From contig NW_020825471.1 in the NCBI RefSeq assembly GCF_003286085.1, positions 1-64,000 of the forward strand: 64,000 bases of DNA, read 5' to 3'. Below the pieces are notes generated by a model that ran no database searches, was not told where the DNA came from, and was given only the letters and a program-made list of their open reading frames with translations. Within the stretch, counting starts at the first letter, position 1, and every line of letters begins with the position of its first letter. Source of the stretch: Drosophila persimilis. Its lineage: Eukaryota > Arthropoda > Insecta > Diptera > Drosophilidae. Shown piece by piece: positions 31,005 to 41,535 of the stretch. The translations under genes and the position numbers were made by a program.

Positions 31005-32417
31005 CTTGGTACTTTTGAGTAAATCCTCTTGCACCAGTCTAGCTTTGTATTTTATTGGGACTCCTAGTTCATTATATTTAATGGAAAATACCCATCTACT
31101 GTCTACAATATTTTTGTTTTCTGGCTTCTTTATAATTGTCAATGTGTTATTAATTTCATGGGCATTTAACTCTGTATTTATTGCCTCCTCCCAATCAGAT
31201 TTATCATTCCTAAAATTTATTTCATCAAAAGAATTTGGAACTTCATCAAACATTATATGGGCATTTAATATAAATTTGTTAGAGCTTTTATCATGTTCTT
31301 TATAAGACACCTTCGGCTTAGACTTTAACCTCTCACTTTTTCTACTAATTATATTAGTATCCTTATTTTCTTCACGACAATTATCTGGCTGATCAGCTTT
31401 TTAACAATCCTTACTCTCATTCGGGATATATAATTCCTTACTATCATTCAGGAAATCAGTTTTTCTTTTCCTACTTTCATTCGGAAAATTCAGCTTTTCG
31501 CATTCCTTACTTTCATTCAGGATTTCACATTCCGTACTTTCATTCGGGAAATTAAACTGATCACATTCCTTACTCTCATTCAGGATTCCACATTCCGTAC
31601 TATCATTCGGGAGATAAAACTGATCACATTCCTTACTCTCATTCAGGATTCCACATTCCGTACTATCATTCGGGAGATAAAACTGATCACATTCCTTACT
31701 CTCATTCAGGATTCCACATTCCGTACTATCATTCGGGAAATTAAGGTGATCAGAATCCTTACTCTCATTCAGGAATTCTTGTTGACTTCTTTCCTTACTC
31801 TCTTTCGGGAAATCTGTTTCAAATTTTACTTCTCTAGAATAAAGCATATTAGTCTCGTCTACGACAACATCTCTTGCAACAATAACTTTTCCTTTAATGA
31901 CATCCCACAATTTGAGTCCATTTTGTTCATACCCTATCAAGATAGCTTTGAATGATTTTTCATCAAATTTACCTTTTTTAATTTTGTTGTGCACATACAC
32001 GGTTGAACCGAACACTCTTAAAAATTTTAAATTGGGCTTTCTATTGTGCCACAGCTCATATGGGGTCATTTTACAATCACCAAGTGCTTTGCTTGGAATT
32101 CTGTTGATTAGATATGTTGCAGTTAGCACAGCTTCACCCCAAAAACTTTTGTCTAATTTTGCACCATTTACCATAGCACGAGCTTTCTCTGTAATGGTTC
32201 TTATCATTCGCTCCGAAACACCATTCAACTGAGGTGTATGTGGCACTGTCAAATGATAACTTATTCCTTTATTAACGCAGAACTCACGCATTTCATTCGA
32301 CAAGTATTCTCTACCGTTGTCAATGTACAAATTGACAATCTTGAAATTAAAATGAGCCTCGCTCTTTGCTACAAAATCTTTAAATAAATTGAATACATCT
32401 GATTTATATTTTAACAA
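31005..32417 (-). pseudogene. Copia A pol middle part: integrase core and linker
   Basis: It includes the integrase block YIDNGREYLSNEMREF and VPHTPQLNGVSERMIRTITEKAR, the linker with repeats of NESKECDQFYLPNDSTECG, and the start of RT (NSFDEINFRNDKSDWEEA, WVFSIKYNELG). Against Copia C it has a one-base deletion near 31029, GAA to TAA near 31400 and TAT to TAA near 32415. The linker has one 63-base repeat unit fewer than Copia C. Confidence 0.88.
31746..31955. other. Spurious plus-strand frame over the Copia linker
   Basis: A short open frame opposite the Copia A linker repeat. It has no start context, domain or conservation argument and is recorded only so it is not mistaken for a gene. Confidence 0.1.
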
Positions 32418-32510
32418 TTAGGTTACACAATAATGTGTAAATTGATCTACGAAGATCACAAAATAATTTTTATCGTCTAGTGTAACTGGTTTAATGGGGC
32501 CACATACATC

Positions 32511-33926
32511 TTAATGTATTACAAACAAGGGTCGTTTTATAAAACTTTTATCTTTAGATTGCTTAAATGGCAACCTAGCCTGTTTCCCATTTAAACATGA
32601 CTCACAAACTTCATCTGATATTTTTAAATTAACAAGAAGATTACTGTCATTAAATAAATTATTATTCTTTATTTCAAGCAATTTTGCATTGCTTATATGC
32701 CCCAACCTCTCATGCCATAATCGATAATTATTTTTGTTCCTAGCATCTACACTGTATGCTTGGAATTTGACTACAGGTATATCCAAGATACCTGTATGTT
32801 TAACAACAATTACTCCATTTTTTGATATGGAGACACCACCACAGTCAAACTTAATTGACATCCCTGCCTGTTGCAGACGCTTGATAGACATGAGGTTTCC
32901 TGCTGCCTCCTTGCAGTAGAGCACATCCTCCAGTGTGATATTGTGTCCATTGTGCAGCCGCACAATTCCACGCTTAGTGGCATATAAAAACTCGCCTTCT
33001 TTTGCCACAGCGATTTTAATTGGCTGCTCCAATTCGATGCAATCGGCGTACAGCGAGTCATCATTGATCAAATGATCCGTTGCACCAGAATCGAGTATAA
33101 AACCGAGTTCATTATTTATTTGATCACTCTTTTTCATTTTCCGAATCATAAATGCGAACCCGTGGAACGATGCTGCAAGCTGAGCTTGTTTATTATGTTT
33201 ATAATTTTCTTTGTTTTGATTTAACCTTATAAACTGGTAACAGTCTTTTTTCATGTGCCCTTCTTTGCCACAGTGATGGCATTTAATATTACTTCTAGCT
33301 TTTCGCTTAAATAATATCTTTTGCCGTGTGTTTCTAGATCCAAACGTTTTACGATTATTAAAATTGTTATTATTTCTTACAACTGCCTTCATGACTTTAC
33401 TACTTGTATCAGTACTTTCATTTCTTAATTTGGTCTCGTAGTCGAACAATTTATTTTTTACAAACGCTAATGATAGAGTTTCATCTGACAAAGTTTCGAT
33501 TGCCGTGATGACACCATTATAGGTTGAAGGTAGAGTCTGCAGCAAATGTGCCACTTTGTCCATCTCATCCATTTTAGCGCTCGAAAGTGTCATTTCACTT
33601 GAGAGTTTGAGTGTTATTAAACGTTTAAGTGCAGCTAATTGCGACGCAAGGCTTCTACGCTCATATATGGCGTCTAAATTCTTCAGAATATCACGTGCCG
33701 AAATGTCGCCTGTCGCGAAGTTTAGAAATGCGTCGCCTAAATATTGAATTAAAATGCTCTTCTCACATCGCTCTGCCTTTTTCCAATTATCATCTACTTC
33801 GTTAGGCATTATGTTATCGACTACTTGGAGCACCTCTAATTCAGCAAACAAAGCTCTGATTCTAAATATCCATATAGAATATTTCTCGCCACAAAAAGGC
33901 TTAATATGTTGCTTATTTCTTTCCAT
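32511..33926 (-). pseudogene. Copia A gag and protease
   Basis: A 471-residue frame from the ATG at 33926. Gag (residues 1-160) includes RIRALFAELEVLQVVDNIMP and DDNWKKAERCEKS. The CCHC knuckle CHHCGKEGHMKKDC lies near residue 217, and the protease LDSGATDHLINDD near residue 278. The frame ends at a TCA-to-TAA change inside the HSDVCGP block that precedes integrase. A 57-base in-frame deletion joins MTLSS directly to AKMDEMDK; Copia C keeps the missing 19 residues. Confidence 0.88.
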
Positions 33927-34030
33927 TTTCTATGTATGTATATATTATACACACACCACTACAAAAAAAAACTACACAAGAACGCACGCGGAACTAATTT
34001 CACAACTATTTGTTATTAATTTAATTTATT

Positions 34031-34279
34031 TATTGGTAGACTAGCTATGACAATTAGTAAACGGAAGACAGTACCAAGTTATGTTTTTCTTTAAAGATTA
34101 TTTTTGTATTTCTTGATTACTTTTTGCTGCAACACCGGTCCACACACTTGAGATCACAAAAGAAGAGAGAGAGTCGACACTTCAAGTGTGACCAGACTAA
34201 CTCATAATAATAATACCTAACATATCGATAATATTATTTAATGCTATTATTTGAATGTGGGAATAGGCGTATTCCAACA
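34031..34279 (-). repeat. Copia LTR shared by elements A and C
   Basis: 249 bp. It is the 5' LTR of Copia A (gag starts 104 bases downstream) and is followed on its other side by a Copia 3' UTR, so it also acts as the 3' LTR of the next Copia. The GGTTATGGGCCC primer-binding site expected next to it is deleted. Confidence 0.85.
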
Positions 34280-34586
34280 CGCCCCCCTCAAAAATAACAT
34301 TAATTATCAAAATCATAAAAATAAAAAATATAAAAAAGTTTTCATCATTAAATCAAAAAGGTAACATTCAATTGTTATTCTAATGTGGTTGGTGTGCATT
34401 CTGGGAAGTGTTATGTGATCTAGCATTTGCTCTAAGGATACGGGGAAAACCCAGAAAAACCCGATCAGATCACTTTAAAATTAGATTAACATAAAATTAA
34501 ATTACTTTAACAATTCATTGGTTCTTTTGGTTCAAATCAAAAAAAAATTAAATATGAATTAATGTAATAAATTCGTTAATAAAGCT

Positions 34587-35421
34587 TGTGAGGGAGCGTA
34601 CGCTCCACCCACATTTTTTCCACCCATCATCTTGCCGGTATTTTCCCACTGGAGGGACCCGAAATTATTTCATTGGAATTAAGATTTTGACTTTTTATTT
34701 TCTAGGTTTAAGCATTGACTGTTCAGTTTTAGGTTAAGGGGGAGGGGGGAAGGCCACGAAGGCCACTTGTTATTAATTTTTTATTATACGGCCCGAGGGG
34801 TCTCTAAGCCCCACGTAGCTTACTATTTTCTTAAAAGGGGGGCGAGTCGCGATCACGGCGGACGCCACTGGCTTTCCAGAACCAAGACCCAACAACAACG
34901 ACGCAGCAGCGGCCAAAGAGAGACGAGGAAAACAACGGGATCCAGCGAGCCGCCGGCATCGACGCAGCAACAGGCAGAGAGGGAAGCACCGACAAGATAA
35001 CCCAACAACAACGACGCAGCAGCGGCCAAAGAGAGACGAGGAAAACAACGGGATCCAGCGAGCCGCCGGCATCGACGCAGCAACAGGCAGAGAGGGAAGC
35101 ACCGACAAGATAACCCAACAACAACGACGCAGCGGCCAAAGAGAGACGAGGAAAACAACGGGATCCAGCGAGCCGCCGGCATCGACGCAGCCACGGCAGA
35201 GAGGAAAGCGCTGACAAGATAAGCCAACAGCATCGACGCAGCAGCGGCCGAGGAGAAGCGCTGACAAGATAAGCCGACAGCATCAACGCAGCAGCGGCAG
35301 AAGAGGACCGCTGAGAGCAGCAATCAAATCCAGCAACGACGCCCCCGCAGTGGAAAAGAGAGGGGAAATAACGACGCTAGCCGCCCACGCCGACGCTGGA
35401 TCGGCAGAGCCAGCAGAACGC
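34587..35421 (+). mobile_element. Ulysses-type LTR fragment, duplicated copy
   Basis: The first 834 bases of the LTR that starts at 36704, including its palindromic start and the array of about 114-bp repeats. It was generated by the tandem duplication. Long open frames on the minus strand here (rich in Ser, Leu, Arg and Cys) are shadows of the repeats. Confidence 0.85.
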
Positions 35422-35426
35422 AGCAG

Positions 35427-36043
35427 AATAATATCTTTTGCCGTGTGTTTCTAGATCCAAACGTTTTACGATTATTAAAATTGTTATTATTTCTTACAAC
35501 TGCCTTCATGACTTTACTACTTGTATCAGTACTTTCATTTCTTAATTTGGTCTCGTAGTCGAACAATTTATTTTTTACAAACGCTAATGATAGAGTTTCA
35601 TCTGACAAAGTTTCGATTGCCGTGATGACACCATTATAGGTTGAAGGTAGAGTCTGCAGCAAATGTGCCACTTTGTCCATCTCATCCATTTTAGCGCTCG
35701 AAAGTGTCATTTCACTTGAGAGTTTGAGTGTTATTAAACGTTTAAGTGCAGCTAATTGCGACGCAAGGCTTCTACGCTCATATATGGCGTCTAAATTCTT
35801 CAGAATATCACGTGCCGAAATGTCGCCTGTCGCGAAGTTTAGAAATGCGTCGCCTAAATATTGAATTAAAATGCTCTTCTCACATCGCTCTGCCTTTTTC
35901 CAATTATCATCTACTTCGTTAGGCATTATGTTATCGACTACTTGGAGCACCTCTAATTCAGCAAACAAAGCTCTGATTCTAAATATCCATATAGAATATT
36001 TCTCGCCACAAAAAGGCTTAATATGTTGCTTATTTCTTTCCAT
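35427..36043 (-). pseudogene. Copia gag N-terminal part, duplicated copy (Copia B)
   Basis: It is identical to the first 205 codons of Copia A gag, with the same 57-base deletion. It runs into Ulysses LTR sequence after TRQKILF, giving an artificial fusion frame of 239 residues. Confidence 0.88.
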
Positions 36044-36147
36044 TTTCTATGTATGTATATATTATACACACACCACTACAAAAAAAAACTACACAAGAAC
36101 GCACGCGGAACTAATTTCACAACTATTTGTTATTAATTTAATTTATT

Positions 36148-36703
36148 TATTGGTAGACTAGCTATGACAATTAGTAAACGGAAGACAGTACCAAGTTATG
36201 TTTTTCTTTAAAGATTATTTTTGTATTTCTTGATTACTTTTTGCTGCAACACCGGTCCACACACTTGAGATCACAAAAGAAGAGAGAGAGTCGACACTTC
36301 AAGTGTGACCAGACTAACTCATAATAATAATACCTAACATATCGATAATATTATTTAATGCTATTATTTGAATGTGGGAATAGGCGTATTCCAACACGCC
36401 CCCCTCAAAAATAACATTAATTATCAAAATCATAAAAATAAAAAATATAAAAAAGTTTTCATCATTAAATCAAAAAGGTAACATTCAATTGTTATTCTAA
36501 TGTGGTTGGTGTGCATTCTGGGAAGTGTTATGTGATCTAGCATTTGCTCTAAGGATACGGGGAAAACCCAGAAAAACCCGATCAGATCACTTTAAAATTA
36601 GATTAACATAAAATTAAATTACTTTAACAATTCATTGGTTCTTTTGGTTCAAATCAAAAAAAAATTAAATATGAATTAATGTAATAAATTCGTTAATAAA
36701 GCT
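36148..36703 (-). repeat. Copia LTR (36148-36396) and 3' UTR of Copia C, duplicated copy
   Basis: The second copy of the shared LTR and of the 307-base 3' UTR, ending at AGCT (36700-36703), one half of the target duplication of the Ulysses-type element. The UTR resumes at 49579 after it. Confidence 0.85.
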
Positions 36704-38892
36704 TGTGAGGGAGCGTACGCTCCACCCACATTTTTTCCACCCATCATCTTGCCGGTATTTTCCCACTGGAGGGACCCGAAATTATTTCATTGGAATTAAG
36801 ATTTTGACTTTTTATTTTCTAGGTTTAAGCATTGACTGTTCAGTTTTAGGTTAAGGGGGAGGGGGGAAGGCCACGAAGGCCACTTGTTATTAATTTTTTA
36901 TTATACGGCCCGAGGGGTCTCTAAGCCCCACGTAGCTTACTATTTTCTTAAAAGGGGGGCGAGTCGCGATCACGGCGGACGCCACTGGCTTTCCAGAACC
37001 AAGACCCAACAACAACGACGCAGCAGCGGCCAAAGAGAGACGAGGAAAACAACGGGATCCAGCGAGCCGCCGGCATCGACGCAGCAACAGGCAGAGAGGG
37101 AAGCACCGACAAGATAACCCAACAACAACGACGCAGCAGCGGCCAAAGAGAGACGAGGAAAACAACGGGATCCAGCGAGCCGCCGGCATCGACGCAGCAA
37201 CAGGCAGAGAGGGAAGCACCGACAAGATAACCCAACAACAACGACGCAGCGGCCAAAGAGAGACGAGGAAAACAACGGGATCCAGCGAGCCGCCGGCATC
37301 GACGCAGCCACGGCAGAGAGGAAAGCGCTGACAAGATAAGCCAACAGCATCGACGCAGCAGCGGCCGAGGAGAAGCGCTGACAAGATAAGCCGACAGCAT
37401 CAACGCAGCAGCGGCAGAAGAGGACCGCTGAGAGCAGCAATCAAATCCAGCAACGACGCCCCCGCAGTGGAAAAGAGAGGGGAAATAACGACGCTAGCCG
37501 CCCACGCCGACGCTGGATCGGCAGAGCCAGCAGAACGCCGGCTCTGAAGCTGGGAAAACGTGGAAAGAAAGTCAGTTAGATGAGAGGCAGTCGTAGGAAT
37601 CGGACGCGTTGACGGAAGAAAAAATCTGAGTGGCGCGCGAAAAGAAAAGGAACACATGTGGCGGACTACTTCGAAATTAACGCGATCAGCAGTGCGCGAA
37701 GGATCCGGCATCGACACTACGTTTACGGAGGCGGGATCCTGCACTGGCGCTGCAATCCCGGGGAAAAGAGGAGGCTTTCGACAAGCACAAGCGTGGGAGT
37801 AGAGGGGTAAGCGAGTCTCAAGACGTGCATGCGGGCTGCTGAGCGGTGCGATAGGTAGGGAACCAAAGAAGAATAAAGTGAAATGTAACGAATATAACGA
37901 AAACATAACCTGGTCACCAACAATCTATATGCTAGGGAACCTGAATGCCCGGGGCTTCATCTTCTCCGCCCTTCCCCACGCCTCTTGCCCGAGTCTCCCT
38001 CTTTGGCTACCCCCACGTGGTGATCCGTATTCGCTCCGGATGCCCGTCGGGGCCCCCGCGTGATTCCCCCAGTAGTTCGTAGCCCAACAGGATCCTGAGA
38101 CCGCTGTCCGGCGATTGCCTAGGCGTTCTCGGTGACAACCCATCGCCCTCCCGGCGATGCTTGCCGATATCTCCGACCCTCGTAGTAATTCTTAGTCCGA
38201 CGGAGCCCCCGCGAGTGCTGTCCGGCGATAGCCTAGGTACTCGCGGTGGTATTTGTCGGTATCCCCGCATAGCAAAGACCTTCATAGTAGTTCTTAGTTC
38301 GACAGGATCCCGGGAGCGCTATCCGGCGATTGCCTAAGTCCTCCCGGCGATGCTTGCCGCTATCTCCGACCCTCGTAGTAATTCTTAGTCCGACGGGGCC
38401 CCCGTGAGTGCTGTCCGGCGATAGCCTAGGTACTCGCGGTGGTATTTGTCGGTATCCCCGCATAGCAAAGACCTTCGTAGCAATTTTTAGTCCGACAAGG
38501 TCCCGTGAGTGTTATCCGGCGATGGCCTAGACACTCTCGGTGATACATGTTGGTTTCCCCGCATAGCACCGACCTTCGTAGTAGTCCTTAGTTCGACAGG
38601 ATCCCGAGAGCGCTGTCCGGCGATTGCCTAAGCCCTCTCGGCGATGCCTGTCGATATCTCCGACCCTCGTAGTAATTCTTAGTCCGACCGGGCCACGTAA
38701 GCGCTGTCCGGCGATTGCCACTGCCACGCCCCGTACTGTTCCCTTTCCTCTCGGTCGCTCCCGTCTGGGGATTGCCTCCCTGTCCCGTCGACGGCCCAGA
38801 ACTCGGAGTCCCGGCAAATTATAAATATTGCTGTAATTTCGACCCTGGAGTAGACTGAGATATGTACCCCAGTCCAGGATCGCTTCCTTACA
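36704..38892 (+). repeat. Ulysses-type 5' LTR with two internal tandem arrays
   Basis: It begins with a perfect palindrome, GGAGCGTACGCTCC (36710-36723). Array 1 (about 37000-37330) is about three units of about 114 bp starting AACCCAACAACAACGACGCA. Array 2 (about 38100-38720) is seven units of about 90-105 bp containing TCCGGCGATTGCCTA. Compared with the 3' LTR it lacks about 645 bp within array 2 (join near 38150). Open frames on either strand here come from the repeats. Confidence 0.85.
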
Positions 38893-38894
38893 GA

Positions 38895-38914
38895 TGGCGC
38901 CCGAGCAGGGACTC
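38895..38914 (+). other. Ulysses-type primer-binding site
   Basis: TGGCGCCCGAGCAGGGACTC starts two bases after the LTR. It resembles the tRNA-Lys primer-binding site used by Osvaldo, Ulysses and vertebrate lentiviruses. Confidence 0.85.
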
Positions 38915-40213
38915 CGGGATTCCGTTATGTTTTGGGGCGCTAAGTAGAACAGTTGATCAGAAAACGAGTAGCAGAAGGAATCGGGACTGTACCATGCGCA
39001 AGCATGGCCAGTCGGAATCATTAGGCCAAGAATAGCTGTATATCTCTGGAAAACCGCACATGAGGTCGCCCATTATTCACGTACAGCCGAGACTGGCTTC
39101 CCTAACCTCCCTAGCAATAGCGTCAGCACGTGGCTGCCGCGCCCACACGAGGAGGAGAATGCCGTGGCGAGACGGCAGAGAAAGAGAACCGAGCCGAAGC
39201 TGGGCAGAGATCGCAAGAAAGAGTCGCAAGCGAGTCGTGAGCTGTAGACGCCGAACGAGCATCGGAACCCTCCCGTAGACCGACCGTCCCGGCTATATAT
39301 GTCGGACCCAGAGCCAGAGAATGACAGTCAGTGCCCGGCGTCAGCGAAGGACAGTCAGTATCCAGCGTTCAAGCAGTCAGTGCCCGGTGTCAGCCAAGAG
39401 CAGTCAGTATCCAGCGCTCAAACAGTCAGTGCCCGGTGTCAGCGAAGAGCAGTCAGTATCCAGCGTTCAAGCAGTCAGTGCCCGGCGTCAGCGAAGGACA
39501 GTCAGTATCCAGCGTTCAAGCAGTCAGTGCCCGGTGTCAGCGAAGAGCAGTCAGTATCCAGCGTTCAAGCAGTCAGCGCCCGGTATCCGCGAAAGGAGGA
39601 GTCAGCACCCAGCATTAAAACAGTCAGTATCCAGCGTTCAAGCAGTCAGTGCCCGGTGTCAGCGAAAAGCAGTCAGTATCCAGCGTTCAAGCAGTCAGCG
39701 CCCGGTAGCAGAGAGAGTCAGCGTCCAGCATTCGAAGCGGACAGTCAATGCCCAGCCTTCAAAGTGATCGGTCAGCGTTCAGCCATCAACACGAGACGAG
39801 ATCCAGCGCTTAAATCAACGAACCCAGCACGGCCGGGACGACAAGGACAATTCCAAGGACAACGATAGCAAGGACTATTGACCGGCCCAGCAAGGATCAA
39901 CCGTCAGGACAATTCCAAGGACAACGATAGCAAGGACCATCGACCGGCCTAGCAAGGGTCGATCCCCAGGCTACTATAAAGACCGACGACAACCACGACC
40001 ATCGACCAGGACCCCAAACAGCAAGGACTCCAAGGACGCCCCACTGTACAACCGTGTTAACCGTGCATACGCCGTGCTTCCGTGACTAACCCCAAGGACT
40101 CCGGTATTCAGCGCGTTACCTAAGAAAAAGATTCTACCGGAGGGTCAATACGTGATACTACCGTCGGAAACGCGAAAGACTTCGAAGTGCCAGTTCGAAC
40201 ACCGTGCTTCGAC
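38915..40213 (+). other. Ulysses-type leader with 57-bp minisatellite
   Basis: A 1.3-kb leader between the primer-binding site and gag. From about 39325 to 39715 it consists of about seven 57-base units (CAGTCAGTATCCAGCGTTCA and similar). Because 57 is a multiple of three, all three plus-strand frames stay open over the array; none has a recognisable domain, so I read it as non-coding. From 39840 to 39960 there is a second, shorter repeat (GGACAATTCCAAGGACAACG). Confidence 0.75.
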
Positions 40214-41479
40214 ATGGGGGTACAGTGGATTTCGTATCGGCGCAAGGACGAATTGCAGGCCATCGCCGTCGAATTCGGCCTCGGTGAAACCGGGACAGTG
40301 GACGAACTGCGCAGCCGGATCTCGGCCTTCATCTCGCGCGGCGAACATCCGACGGCGATCGAAAAGCGGATCAAAGAGCTCGGAACGGTCTTCGACAGCG
40401 CGCCCAGCCCGAGGAACCCGAGGAACACATCCACGTCGCCGGGACCGAGTCAACGTGAACAGAAGGAAGGGATCTGTGCGGAACAGCCCCTATCCATCGT
40501 AATTCCCGAGTTCCCGCGCGCAGCTCAAGGTCCTGGGTACAGTGACTCTAGCCGGCTTGAAGCCACGACCGACCGACGACATGGTGATAATCACTACCAG
40601 CACCGCTTCCCCGAGGAAGCCGGAACTTCGCGACCCGGAAGGGAAGAAATCTCCTTCGCCGCCCTCGCCGATAAGCTGCGCAATTGGGGCCTGAAGTTCG
40701 ACGGACACTCGGATGCGCTGGCTTTCATCGAACGGTTGGAAGAAAGGGTCGACTCACATGGCGGGAGTCCAGCACAACTGCCGCGAGCCATCTCCGGGCT
40801 ACTAACTGGCAAGGCAGAAGGATGGTTTAGGACGTTCCAGATGCAAGGCAAGCCATGGACCGAGTCCCGGAAAGAGTTCTTGGAGTTCTTCCTACCCCCG
40901 CGATACTTTCAGCGCTTGGAAGATACGATCCGCTCCCGTCACCAACGACCCCGAGAAGCCTTTCAGGACTACTTGATCGACCTCCGACTCATGATGCAAC
41001 GAGCTCAGTATACTCCAGACAGGGAGCTGGACAGGATCTACGAGAACCTTCGGCCGGAATACCAACTGTTCACCCGTAGGCATGAGTTCGAGACGTTGCG
41101 AGAACTGACCCACTTGATAGTAGCGTACGAGACAACGCGGGACCGCGAACAAACCCGCCACGCTTACGACCGCCCAGATACGAAACCCAGAACGACATCA
41201 TACCAAGAACCCGGATTATCCACCCCGCAGCAGGCTCCTCCAGACGACACCGGGCCCTCCCGGAGCGCCGGGACGGCAAGCCGCGTAGTGACCCAGGATG
41301 GAGATCAGCCGGTGAACCCACGCCGGGCCTGTCGGAATTGCGGAGAGGAAGGTCATTTCAGCAGTTCATGCAGGAATCGGCGAGTGTTATTCTGTTGGGA
41401 GTGTGGTCGCCGCGGCATCCGGACGATCGACTGCTGTAGGCTGTCCGAGTCGGGAAACGGACCGAGTCTCCGCTCGTAA
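40214..41479 (+). CDS. Ulysses-type gag
   Basis: 421 residues from the ATG of MGVQWISYRR. It has an N-terminal SAP-like helical segment (RKDELQAIAVEFGL), a disordered middle and a Retrotrans_gag capsid domain at about residues 145-310 (FAALADKLRNWGLKFDG, ALAFIERLEERV, GWFRTFQ, FQDYLIDLRLMMQRA). The knuckle CRNCGEEGHFSSSC lies near residue 372, followed by a CWECGRRGIRTIDC variant lacking the usual histidine. It would package element RNA. The frame ends just before the protease frame, so a frameshift or separate start would be needed for pol. Confidence 0.8.
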   Translation: MGVQWISYRRKDELQAIAVEFGLGETGTVDELRSRISAFISRGEHPTAIEKRIKELGTVFDSAPSPRNPRNTSTSPGPSQREQKEGICAEQPLSIVIPEFPRAAQGPGYSDSSRLEATTDRRHGDNHYQHRFPEEAGTSRPGREEISFAALADKLRNWGLKFDGHSDALAFIERLEERVDSHGGSPAQLPRAISGLLTGKAEGWFRTFQMQGKPWTESRKEFLEFFLPPRYFQRLEDTIRSRHQRPREAFQDYLIDLRLMMQRAQYTPDRELDRIYENLRPEYQLFTRRHEFETLRELTHLIVAYETTRDREQTRHAYDRPDTKPRTTSYQEPGLSTPQQAPPDDTGPSRSAGTASRVVTQDGDQPVNPRRACRNCGEEGHFSSSCRNRRVLFCWECGRRGIRTIDCCRLSESGNGPSLRS

Positions 41480-41535
41480 GGGAACCGATCGGAGACATAC
41501 CTCCAGGGCCCCCTGGAGTAACTCATCCCTTAAGT

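Larger units (their letters stand above)
22670..34279 (-). mobile_element. copia: Copia element A, split by a BEL insertion
   Basis: Minus-strand Copia-family retrotransposon. Its 3' LTR is at 22670-22913 and its 5' LTR at 34031-34279. Without the nested BEL element and one copy of GTCTA it is about 5.16 kb, the usual Copia size. Protein order is gag, protease, integrase, RT, RNase H. It is dead: three stop codons, two small frameshift deletions, a 57-base deletion in gag and a missing primer-binding site. The flank at 22665 (AACAC) does not match that of Copia C at 57782 (GGAGG), so no common target duplication is visible. Confidence 0.9.
33310..37543. repeat. 2,117-bp tandem duplication across the Copia/Ulysses border
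   Basis: 33310-35426 and 35427-37543 are head-to-tail copies with a constant offset of 2,117 bases and no difference that I can see in the compared stretches. Each holds the Copia gag N-terminal region, a Copia LTR, a Copia 3' UTR and the first 834 bases of the Ulysses-type LTR. At the junction GAACG is followed by a short extra CAGCAGAA before Copia sequence resumes at TAATATC, suggesting repair with filler. The copy may also be an assembly duplication. Confidence 0.85.

Noticed and set aside
34773-35323. Several 150-165-residue minus-strand frames, repeated at 36890 and 46927
   Set aside because: They lie inside Ulysses-type LTR tandem arrays in non-coding LTR sequence; composition (Ser/Leu/Arg/Cys) reflects the repeat.
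37400-37906. 168-residue minus-strand frame present in both LTRs (also 47440-47946)
   Set aside because: It is conserved only because the LTRs are copies of each other; it is antisense to the LTR transcript and has no domain.
39299-39868. Three overlapping plus-strand frames before gag
   Set aside because: All arise from the 57-base repeat. No frame is favoured and none has a domain, so the region is treated as leader.
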